Shown: positions 1 through 5,441 of the stretch, piece by piece
How positions within the stretch are numbered: position 1 is the first letter of the stretch
Layout: every line of letters starts with the position of its first letter
Assembly: GCA_900550785.1 (NCBI GenBank)
Contig: URTL01000074.1
Span: 1 to 9,436, forward strand
Direction of reading: 5' to 3'
Length of the DNA: 9,436 bases
Origin: an uncultured Collinsella sp.
GTDB lineage: Bacteria > Actinomycetota > Coriobacteriia > Coriobacteriales > Coriobacteriaceae
Made by a program: the position numbers and the translations under genes
The notes under the pieces: generated by a model
Seen by the model: the letters and a program-made list of their open reading frames with translations, nothing else
The model's database searches: none
What the model was told of the DNA's origin: nothing

Positions 1-41
1 CGCTCGAGTGCGCTCTAAACGGGAGAAAATCCACGCTCATG

Positions 42-74
42 AATGTGACAAAGGGACTGCCCCTTTGCCACATC
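42..74. repeat. REP-like palindrome, copy 1
   Basis: Imperfect inverted repeat. The left arm ATGTGACAAAGGG (43-55) and right arm CCCTTTGCCACAT (61-73) pair at 12 of 13 positions around a 5-nt centre. A copy at 1590-1622 matches 30 of 32 bases in the same orientation. It lies 12 nt past the stop codon of the leftward ATPase gene, a typical place for REP elements or processing hairpins. There is no clear run of T after the stem in either direction, so a classical intrinsic terminator is less likely. The rest of 1-85 shows no gene. Confidence 0.8.
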
Positions 75-85
75 CGGGACTGGCC

Positions 86-1447
86 CTAGACCGGCTTGAC
101 CTCCAGCTTTATCCCCTCGGCGCAGGAGTCGCCCAAAACATCCGAAAGGGCCCAGGTCGCATATAGCGGCAAATAGAGAACCGCTCCGTTGCGCTCAACG
201 TTGCCTCTCGAGAAAACAATCCCGAGCCTTACGCCATATTCAGCCGTATCAAGCACATGACCGAGCGCAGCGTGCGCGTGGTAATAGGAGCCCGATTTAA
301 CCTCGATCGGAACAGCCGTCCCATCCGGTCCATCGACCACAAAGTCCACTTCGCCGCGCTTTTTTGTCTGATAGTAGTAAAGCTGGCGATTTTGGGCAGC
401 TAGCTGCTGGGCCACCACGTTTTCGTAAATGCCGCCCAGATTGGGCTCTTTGCTATCAAGATACGCCGCTTGGGCGACTCCAACGGGGTAGCGCGCCATC
501 AACATGCCCGTATCCGATTGATATAGCTTGAACTGCGATGGCCGTGCCGTCTTGAGCAGGGGCGATTTTGGCTCGGTTACGATATCGGCTTTGAGAGCAA
601 CGCCGGCATCGACAAGCCATACAAAATCTCGCTGATACTTCTCGTAGTGAGCCTTGGGGTCAATGGAATTGAGCACGAAGCGCTTGTTTTCGCCCTCGAG
701 CATAATAGGGAGCTGATCGTAGATGCTCTGCACCTGCAGGGCTCGCCCGCTTGCATACTTGGAGATATCCCGCCGGTACTGTTCGTTGAGCTCTGACTGC
801 AGCTGACGAACAGAGGCAAGGTCGCCCTGCGTGTCAAGGAAACGCTGCACGACCTCCGGCATTCCGCCGACAACGGTATAGGTCCTGAAGTTTGCCATCA
901 TCGCGTCATGAATGTAATCAGGAATGGGCCTCTCGCTGATACACGCGTCACGTATCGTTTGGCGAGCCCCCTCGCTCACCCCGGTTGCCCAGCAAAACTC
1001 CTCAAAATCGAGCGGGAACATCCTAAGCTCGTGGACATACCCCACGGGATAGGACCTGACGCCCTTGAACTGGGTCCCGAGCATTGACCCCGAAAACGCC
1101 CAGCGGCACCTCCCGTCCTCTACAAGGAACTTTGCCATCGTCATGATGTCGGGGGCCTCTTGGACCTCATCGATAAACACGAGCGTTTTGCCTGGTGCAA
1201 TCGACTTTCCCGAAAGAAGCGTCACCCTGCTGATGAAATCATCGGCATTCCGCGCCTCGAGAAGAGCATCTTTTGCCTGGCGATTTTCCATGAGATTGAG
1301 CTCGATGTAGGTTGCATGGCTGGCTTTGCCAAATGCGCGAATCGAATAGCTTTTGCCGATCTGGCGAGAACCCGTGATGAATAAGGCCTTTTGCTCGGCA
1401 GACTTCAGCCAACGCTCCAGCTCTGCCGCTATTTTCCTGCGCAGCAT
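86..1447 (-). CDS. AAA-family ATPase with C-terminal DUF4143 / PD-(D/E)XK-like domain
   Basis: A 453-aa protein of the widespread AAA + DUF4143 group, whose physiological role is not established. Walker A is GSRQIGKS (residues 26-33). Walker B is LVFIDE (89-94), with D93 and E94. A sensor-like AFSGS follows at 117-121. The middle holds a helical region. The C-terminal domain has E366-V-D368 followed by E382-V-K384, the spacing of a PD-(D/E)XK nuclease-fold core, so a nucleic-acid-related role is possible but not shown. I chose the ATG at 1447 over one eight codons upstream (1471), because GAGGGGAGA sits just before 1447 at good Shine-Dalgarno distance. No signal peptide or membrane segment is visible. 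The gene is alone: the next leftward gene ends at 1631, across a 33-bp repeat array and a palindrome. It looks less strictly GC-rich at third positions than the transporter genes. Such genes often occur in many copies in gut Actinomycetota (general knowledge), so mobility or defence roles are guesses. Confidence 0.85.
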   Translation of the reverse strand: MLRRKIAAELERWLKSAEQKALFITGSRQIGKSYSIRAFGKASHATYIELNLMENRQAKDALLEARNADDFISRVTLLSGKSIAPGKTLVFIDEVQEAPDIMTMAKFLVEDGRCRWAFSGSMLGTQFKGVRSYPVGYVHELRMFPLDFEEFCWATGVSEGARQTIRDACISERPIPDYIHDAMMANFRTYTVVGGMPEVVQRFLDTQGDLASVRQLQSELNEQYRRDISKYASGRALQVQSIYDQLPIMLEGENKRFVLNSIDPKAHYEKYQRDFVWLVDAGVALKADIVTEPKSPLLKTARPSQFKLYQSDTGMLMARYPVGVAQAAYLDSKEPNLGGIYENVVAQQLAAQNRQLYYYQTKKRGEVDFVVDGPDGTAVPIEVKSGSYYHAHAALGHVLDTAEYGVRLGIVFSRGNVERNGAVLYLPLYATWALSDVLGDSCAEGIKLEVKPV

Positions 1448-1471
1448 AGGCTCTCCCCTCAGTGTCATCAA

Positions 1472-1570
1472 ATGAAATGCAAAGTTTTATGCGCTTAATT
1501 ATCGATGAAATGTAGGATTTTTAGAACCTAAAATCGGATGAAATGCAGAGATTTAGGATTATAAGCAAAA
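1472..1570 (-). repeat. Three direct repeats with exact 33-bp period upstream of the ATPase
   Basis: On the leftward (sense) strand, CATTTCAT occurs three times, ending at 1472, 1505 and 1538, exactly 33 bp apart (about three helical turns). Aligning the three units gives a shared core of roughly AAA[AT]YYYTRCATTTCAT, preceded by an invariant C three bases before AAA. The outer half of each unit varies. The middle unit also holds the inverted repeat TTTTAG-AAC-CTAAAA (1519-1533). The array fills most of the region between the ATPase gene and the adjacent palindrome. Equal phasing on one helix face suggests cooperative protein binding, for example an operator for autoregulation. That is inference. 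Confidence 0.75.
1558..1563 (-). promoter_or_regulatory. Candidate -10 element (TATAAT) for the ATPase gene
   Basis: The leftward strand reads TATAAT exactly at 1563-1558. No good -35 hexamer lies 16-18 bp upstream, where the sequence is the GGGGCAGCCCC hairpin (1575-1585). If this is the real -10, transcription would begin near 1551. Most of the 33-bp repeat array would then lie in the transcribed leader. Weaker -10-like sequences, such as GATAAT near 1498-1503, also exist. Confidence 0.35.
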
Positions 1571-1589
1571 AGAAGGGGCAGCCCCGGCG

Positions 1590-1622
1590 AATGTGACAAA
1601 GGGACTGTCCCTTTGTCACATT
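1590..1622. repeat. REP-like palindrome, copy 2 (perfect)
   Basis: A perfect 15-bp inverted repeat: AATGTGACAAAGGGA (1590-1604), a 3-nt CTG centre, then TCCCTTTGTCACATT (1608-1622). It begins 8 nt past the stop codon of the small Cys-rich gene that reads leftward. It matches the copy at 42-73 at 30 of 32 bases, so the ATPase gene and its repeat array are bracketed by the pair. It could fold in RNA and end or protect the pdxY operon transcript, but no T-run follows. A smaller GGGG-CAG-CCCC hairpin lies next to it at 1575-1585. Similar TGTCCCTTTGTCACA-type palindromes are scattered in Coriobacteriia as far as I recall. No search was run. Confidence 0.85.
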
Positions 1623-1630
1623 GCGCTCGA

Positions 1631-1960
1631 CTACTCGTCGACGATCTCGGCAAGCCAGACGTTCAGCGTATCGACCTCGGGGCAGCAGAACTTTGCCGTA
1701 CCGGGCTCGTTGCCAGGCACGGTTCCGCCATAGCGCAGGATATCGATATAGGGAAAGCCCACATGGCAGGCCATGGCACACATCTTGCCGCGGTCTCGGT
1801 CGAAGTCAAAAACGTCGCCCGGCTTGTGACCATGGTGGCAGCGGCACGCACCCAGCTGGTCCACGCAGCTCACGCGGATGCGCGGACGCTTGCCCCGCGG
1901 CGCGCCGAGCGGCTTGTTCTCGCCCGCAGGCTTGGCGCCGCCCTCGCCAGCATTACTCAT
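1631..1960 (-). CDS. Small Cys-rich protein, TIGR04076-like
   Basis: A 109-aa protein resembling the TIGR04076 family, whose function is unknown. The features I recognise are the N-terminal motif C-H-H-G-H-K-P-G-D-x-F (residues 41-51), then M-C-x-x-A-C (60-65), then a Y-I-D-I-L-R-Y-G-G stretch (71-79) and a closing F-C-C-P-E-V-D-T-L-N (91-100). It holds seven cysteines (32, 39, 41, 61, 65, 92, 93) and neighbouring histidines, which would suit metal or Fe-S binding, though this is not shown. The first 28 residues are Gly/Pro/Lys-rich and probably disordered. The ATG at 1960 overlaps the end of pdxY by 8 nt (ATGAGTAA). The upstream Shine-Dalgarno is weak, so translation is probably coupled to pdxY. 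An in-frame TTG two codons earlier (1966) is less likely. The stop is followed almost at once by the palindrome at 1590-1622. Confidence 0.75.
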   Translation of the reverse strand: MSNAGEGGAKPAGENKPLGAPRGKRPRIRVSCVDQLGACRCHHGHKPGDVFDFDRDRGKMCAMACHVGFPYIDILRYGGTVPGNEPGTAKFCCPEVDTLNVWLAEIVDE

Positions 1961-2777
1961 GGTCAATCACATCCAGGCAGGCCTCGATGGGAAGGCCAGC
2001 CGACTTGTCCTCTTGGTCGGCATTGCGCTCGATAAGCTCAGCCACCACGCGCATGGCATCGGACGTCGCGCGCTGCAGGCTCCAACCGGCCATAACGCGG
2101 CCGACGAGCACCGCCGAGAACGTGTCGCCCGTGCCCGGGAAATAGACCGGAATGAGCTCAAAGGGAATCGTGAAGTACTCCCCCGCCACATGGTCGTAAC
2201 CGATAACCGCGTTCGTGCCATTGACCACGGCGCTCGTAATGACCACCGACTTGGCACCCAGCTCGCGCACGGCGTCCACAAGGGCGCGGGCCTCGTCGGG
2301 CGTGAGTTGCTCGGCGATAGGCGTATCGGTGAGCAGGCATGCCTCGGTATAGTTGGGCACCGCGTAGTCTGCGCACTCCAGCAGATGCCGCATAAGGCCA
2401 ATCGTGGACTCGGGCACGCCCGCATAGAGCTTGCCGTTGTCGCCCATGATGGGATCGACGAACACCTTGGTGCCCTTTTGCGCGCGGCGGTGGCAAAAGT
2501 CCGAGATGATACGCGTCTCTTCCTCGGTCACGATAAAGCCGGTCGAGATGGCGTCGAACTCAAAGCCGAGCTCATCCCAGATAGCGAGGCTTTGACGCAC
2601 GTACTCGGTGGTGTCGTGGATGTAGAACTTGGGGTAGTTGAGCGTATCGGAAACGAGCGCCGTCGGCAGGTTATGGATACGGTAGCCCATGTGCGACAGC
2701 ACCGGCAGCATGGCGGAAAGCGCGACCTTGCCGTAGCCGCACATATCGTTGATCAGCAGCAGCTGAGTGTTCTTCAT
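1953..2777 (-). CDS. pdxY: Pyridoxal/pyridoxamine kinase (PdxY/PdxK type)
   Basis: A 274-aa ribokinase-superfamily enzyme that phosphorylates pyridoxal, pyridoxine or pyridoxamine with ATP in vitamin B6 salvage in the cytosol. The N-terminus reads I-N-D-M-C-G-Y-G-K (9-17), the usual substrate-side motif of B6 kinases. D-P-I-M-G-D (108-113) and P-N-Y-T-E (141-145) supply the Mg-ATP site. G-T-G-D (215-218) forms the anion hole, with D218 the expected catalytic base. The length is normal for the family. The start is the ATG at 2777, preceded by a strong AAGGGGGG ribosome binding site. It is first in a two-gene leftward operon and overlaps the Cys-rich gene by 8 nt. Its promoter should lie in 2778-2900. 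I see a TACACT -10-like hexamer near 2830-2835 but no matching -35. PdxY versus PdxK cannot be settled by eye, so the symbol is the likeliest choice. Confidence 0.88.
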   Translation of the reverse strand: MKNTQLLLINDMCGYGKVALSAMLPVLSHMGYRIHNLPTALVSDTLNYPKFYIHDTTEYVRQSLAIWDELGFEFDAISTGFIVTEEETRIISDFCHRRAQKGTKVFVDPIMGDNGKLYAGVPESTIGLMRHLLECADYAVPNYTEACLLTDTPIAEQLTPDEARALVDAVRELGAKSVVITSAVVNGTNAVIGYDHVAGEYFTIPFELIPVYFPGTGDTFSAVLVGRVMAGWSLQRATSDAMRVVAELIERNADQEDKSAGLPIEACLDVIDHE

Positions 2778-2903
2778 GAGAGTCCCCCCTTAGTTCGGGC
2801 GCGGCACAGCAGCGCCACAGTGCGACTAAGTGTAGCGCAGGGGACGTTGTGAGCGGAGTCGAGCAGCGCGAAGGGTAAATTGTTGCGGAAAGGTTACGGA
2901 AAA

Positions 2904-2934
2904 TGATCCCTTTTCCTCCGTCCCCAAGGGATCA
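2904..2934. repeat. Inverted repeat in the pdxY-marR intergenic region
   Basis: TGATCCCTT (2904-2912) and AAGGGATCA (2926-2934) form a perfect 9-bp inverted repeat around a 13-nt pyrimidine-rich centre. It lies between two divergent genes, about 130 bp upstream of pdxY and 110 bp upstream of the marR -35 box. A terminator is not needed at this place. A dispersed palindromic repeat or a protein-binding site fits better. Confidence 0.6.
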
Positions 2935-3000
2935 CATGCACCAAAGCGGACCGTGGCGGAATCACAGATTGCCGCTTAGGAACGCTTGCAGCGTCGAGCC

Positions 3001-3028
3001 GTTACGCGGTTTGGTAAAACCGCGTAAC
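3001..3028. promoter_or_regulatory. 12-bp perfect hairpin just upstream of the marR promoter
   Basis: GTTACGCGGTTT (3001-3012) and AAACCGCGTAAC (3017-3028) form a perfect 12-bp inverted repeat around a 4-nt centre. It ends 15 bp before the TTGACA box of the marR operon promoter. As DNA, it could be an activator or repressor site. As RNA, it could be a terminator-like stem, though no T-run follows. It shares no obvious bases with the second inverted repeat at 3071-3106, so a different binding protein is possible. Confidence 0.55.
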
Positions 3029-3043
3029 CACTAGTTTGGTACC

Positions 3044-3072
3044 TTGACATTCATTTCTCATGCTCCTAGATT
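3044..3072 (+). promoter_or_regulatory. Sigma70-type promoter of the marR-ABC operon
   Basis: A perfect -35 hexamer TTGACA (3044-3049) is followed by a 17-bp spacer and TAGATT (3067-3072, 4 of 6 matches to TATAAT). The predicted start is near 3079-3080, giving a leader of about 48 nt before the marR ATG. This is the best promoter in the window. Confidence 0.75.
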
Positions 3073-3106
3073 GGTTAGGCACAAAACAATTCCACTACCT
3101 AACTAA
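3071..3106. promoter_or_regulatory. Likely MarR operator over the transcription start
   Basis: TTGGTTAGGCA (3071-3081) and TACCTAACTAA (3096-3106) are inverted and match at 9 of 11 positions, with a 14-bp AT-rich centre. The left arm overlaps the end of the -10 box and the expected start site, so a bound protein would block transcription. MarR proteins usually bind inverted repeats at their own promoters, so autorepression is the natural reading. It is inferred. Confidence 0.6.
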
Positions 3107-3127
3107 AGAAAGGAGCAACACTAATTC

Positions 3128-3634
3128 ATGTGCGATGAACTTCTTAACCTTTGTTCGCACGAGCCCGGCGGCGACCCGTCACAGTCGGCGGATGTACCCG
3201 AAGCGGTTAGCTCGGAAGACAAGCTTGCCAAGCGCATCCTGAGCGGCCTGGGTTTTTGCGGCCATTACATGCATTTTCATGGCGGAGGCGTGTCCGGCAA
3301 GGCGCCCATCATTTGCCTGCTGGCCAAGCAGCCCGGCGGCGAGATGTCGCAGCAGGAACTCGGCATGCACTTTGACCTCAAGCCGGGGTCGCTTTCCGAG
3401 ATCCTGTCCAAGCTCGGGGTCAACGGCCTCATTGAGCGCAGCCGTAACCCCAAAGATCGACGGCAACTCACCATTCGCCTGACCGAAACCGGCCGAGAAA
3501 ACGCCCGCATCGACCAGGCGGCCCGCATCCGCTTTAGAGAGCGGGCCTTTAGTGCCCTCACCCACGACGAGCGCGAAGACCTCGCCGAAATGCTCGATAA
3601 AATCCGTGTAACCTGGGAGGAACTGGATGATTAA
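3128..3634 (+). CDS. MarR-family transcriptional regulator
   Basis: A 168-aa winged-helix repressor-type protein. The helix-turn-helix spans about residues 73-100 (M-S-Q-Q-E-L ... S-L-S-E-I-L-S-K-L). The wing follows at about 101-119, with the family pattern L-I-E-R-x-x-x-P-x-D-R-R. The last 45 residues form the dimerisation helices. The N-terminal 30 residues are longer than in many MarR proteins and hold two Cys (2, 9), with two more at 44 and 63. Redox or metal sensing is conceivable but unproven. AGGAG at 3111-3115 lies 12 nt before the ATG, a rather wide gap. I keep this start because no better in-frame codon is seen. The stop overlaps the first ABC gene by 8 nt (ATGATTAA), so the regulator and exporter are co-translated. 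All five Phe codons are TTT, which matters for the change of codon style later in the window. Confidence 0.9.
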   Translation: MCDELLNLCSHEPGGDPSQSADVPEAVSSEDKLAKRILSGLGFCGHYMHFHGGGVSGKAPIICLLAKQPGGEMSQQELGMHFDLKPGSLSEILSKLGVNGLIERSRNPKDRRQLTIRLTETGRENARIDQAARIRFRERAFSALTHDEREDLAEMLDKIRVTWEELDD

Positions 3635-5441
3635 AACCCTCATGGGCAGCATCCGCGACTATATGAAAGTCACCGTTGCCACGCCGCTGCTCGTGCTTGG
3701 CGAGGTGCTCTGCGAAATGCTGATTCCATTTATCACCGCCAACCTGATCGACGCCATCAAAGACGGCGCCACCGTAGCCGAGATGCTTCCCACCGCAGGC
3801 TTTTTGGTGCTCATCGCGCTGACGTCGCTTGCTTTTGGCGCCGCTGCCGGCGTCACCTGCAGCCATGCGAGTTGCGGCTTTGCCAAGAACCTGCGTCACG
3901 ACCTGTTCTACAAGATCCAGACGTTCAGCTTTGCCAACATCGATGAGTTCTCGAGCTCCTCGCTCGTCACGCGTCTGACCACTGACATCAACAACGTTCA
4001 ACAGGCCTTTATGATGATCATCCGTATCGCCGTGCGCGCGCCGCTGGTCTTGATCTTCGCCTTTACCATGGCATTTATCATGGGCGGCAGCGTCGCCATG
4101 GTCTACCTGGTCATCATTCCGCTGCTGGGCTTTGGACTGTTCTTTATCATCTTTAAGGTACGCCCCATCTTCTCGCGCGTGTTCCACAAGTACGACGCCC
4201 TTAACGAGTCCGTCGAGGAAAACGTCACCGGCATGCGCGTGGTCAAGAGCTACGTGCGCGAAGACTTTGAGAAGGAGAAGTTCGCCACCGCCGCGCACGA
4301 CGTCCAGATGGACTTCACCCGCGCCGAGAAGCTGCTCGCCTTTAACAACCCCATGATGAACATCTGCGTCAACGGCGCATTTGTCATCATCATCTACCTG
4401 GGATCCAAGCTCATCATCACGAGCCAGGGCACGCTGTTCGACGTGGGCCAGCTCTCCTCGATCTTTACCTATGGCTTCGCGATCCTCATGAGCCTGATGC
4501 AGCTGTCGATGATCTTTGTCATGGTGACCATGGCCGACGAATCGGCGCACCGCATTACCGAGGTGCTGGCCGCCGAGCCCACGATCGCCGATCCCGCCGA
4601 GCCCGTGCTCGAGGTTGCCGACGGTTCCATCGACTTTGACCACGTGAGCTTTAAGTATTCCGCGCATGCGAAGCGCCAGGCGCTCGACGATATCGACCTG
4701 CACATTAAGAGCGGCGAGACCATCGGTATCATCGGCGGTACCGGCTCGGCCAAGTCCACGCTTGTAAACCTCATCGCCCGTCTGTACGACGCCACCGAAG
4801 GCACCGTGCGCGTGGGCGGCATGGACGTACGCGACTACGACCTGGACGCGCTGCGCCACCAAGTGGCCATGGTGCTGCAGAAAAACGTGCTGTTTAGCGG
4901 CACCATTGCCGAGAACCTGCGCTGGGGCGACCCGAACGCCACCGACGAGGAAGTCCGCGAGGCGGCACATCTGGCCTGCGCCGACGAGTTTGTCGATGGC
5001 TTCCCCAAGGGCTATGACACCTGGATCGAACAGGGCGGCTCCAATGTTTCCGGCGGTCAGAAGCAGCGCCTGTGCATTGCGCGTGCCCTGCTGCGTCGCC
5101 CCAAGATCTTAATCCTGGACGACTCCACCAGCGCTGTCGACACCAAGACCGACGCCAAGATTCGCGCAGGGTTGGCAAGCTATCTGCCCAACACGACCAA
5201 GCTCATCATCGCCCAGCGCATCAGCTCCGTGCAGGACGCAGACCGCATCATCGTCATGGAGGGTGGCCGTATCGCGCAGATCGGCAACCATGACGAGCTG
5301 CTCAAGACGAGCGAGATCTACCGCGAGACCTTTACCTCGCAAAACAAGATGTCTGCCGAGGGCGAAGGGGCCGTCGAGGCCGACACCGAGGCATCCGCAA
5401 CACAAGCTCAGACCCAGGAAGGAGGCGAGGCACATGAGTAA
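3627..5441 (+). CDS. Heterodimeric ABC exporter, subunit 1 (degenerate site)
   Basis: A 604-aa membrane-ATPase fusion: a six-helix exporter transmembrane domain (about 15-302), then an ABC ATPase domain (about 334-570). Q-loop Q418 and the signature V-S-G-G-Q (474-478) are intact. Three catalytic positions are altered. Walker A is G-G-T-G-S-A-K-S (370-377), with Ala375 in place of the Gly before Lys. The residue after the Walker B Asp is D499, not Glu. The H-loop His is Gln530. This is the pattern of the degenerate half of heterodimeric exporters such as TM287/288, BmrCD and LmrCD. The subunit should bind ATP tightly but turn it over poorly, working with the next gene's product. The 34-residue tail (571-604) is acidic and low in complexity. 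The start ATG at 3627 is preceded by GGGAGG and overlaps marR by 8 nt. The substrate is unknown. A MarR-controlled pump suggests drugs or other toxic small molecules. Confidence 0.92.
   Translation: MIKTLMGSIRDYMKVTVATPLLVLGEVLCEMLIPFITANLIDAIKDGATVAEMLPTAGFLVLIALTSLAFGAAAGVTCSHASCGFAKNLRHDLFYKIQTFSFANIDEFSSSSLVTRLTTDINNVQQAFMMIIRIAVRAPLVLIFAFTMAFIMGGSVAMVYLVIIPLLGFGLFFIIFKVRPIFSRVFHKYDALNESVEENVTGMRVVKSYVREDFEKEKFATAAHDVQMDFTRAEKLLAFNNPMMNICVNGAFVIIIYLGSKLIITSQGTLFDVGQLSSIFTYGFAILMSLMQLSMIFVMVTMADESAHRITEVLAAEPTIADPAEPVLEVADGSIDFDHVSFKYSAHAKRQALDDIDLHIKSGETIGIIGGTGSAKSTLVNLIARLYDATEGTVRVGGMDVRDYDLDALRHQVAMVLQKNVLFSGTIAENLRWGDPNATDEEVREAAHLACADEFVDGFPKGYDTWIEQGGSNVSGGQKQRLCIARALLRRPKILILDDSTSAVDTKTDAKIRAGLASYLPNTTKLIIAQRISSVQDADRIIVMEGGRIAQIGNHDELLKTSEIYRETFTSQNKMSAEGEGAVEADTEASATQAQTQEGGEAHE

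Noticed and set aside
1472..1570. The 33-bp repeat array as a CRISPR
   Set aside because: Only about 17-20 bp of each unit is conserved, there are three units, no distinct spacers and no cas genes. A regulatory array fits better.
1878..2852. A 324-codon plus-strand open frame across pdxY
   Set aside because: The minus-strand frame has all the kinase motifs and a strong ribosome binding site. The plus-strand product looks like a shadow.
3558..4970. A 470-codon open frame on the minus strand, antisense to ABC subunit 1
   Set aside because: It is rich in His, Val, Asp and Gly, as expected from the complement of a GC-biased gene. It has no recognisable domain and lies wholly over a well-supported gene.
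5263..5433. Upstream extension of ABC subunit 2 to the ATG at 5263
   Set aside because: The extra 57 residues are Arg/Ser/Pro-rich out-of-frame reading of subunit 1. GGAGG directly precedes the ATG at 5434.
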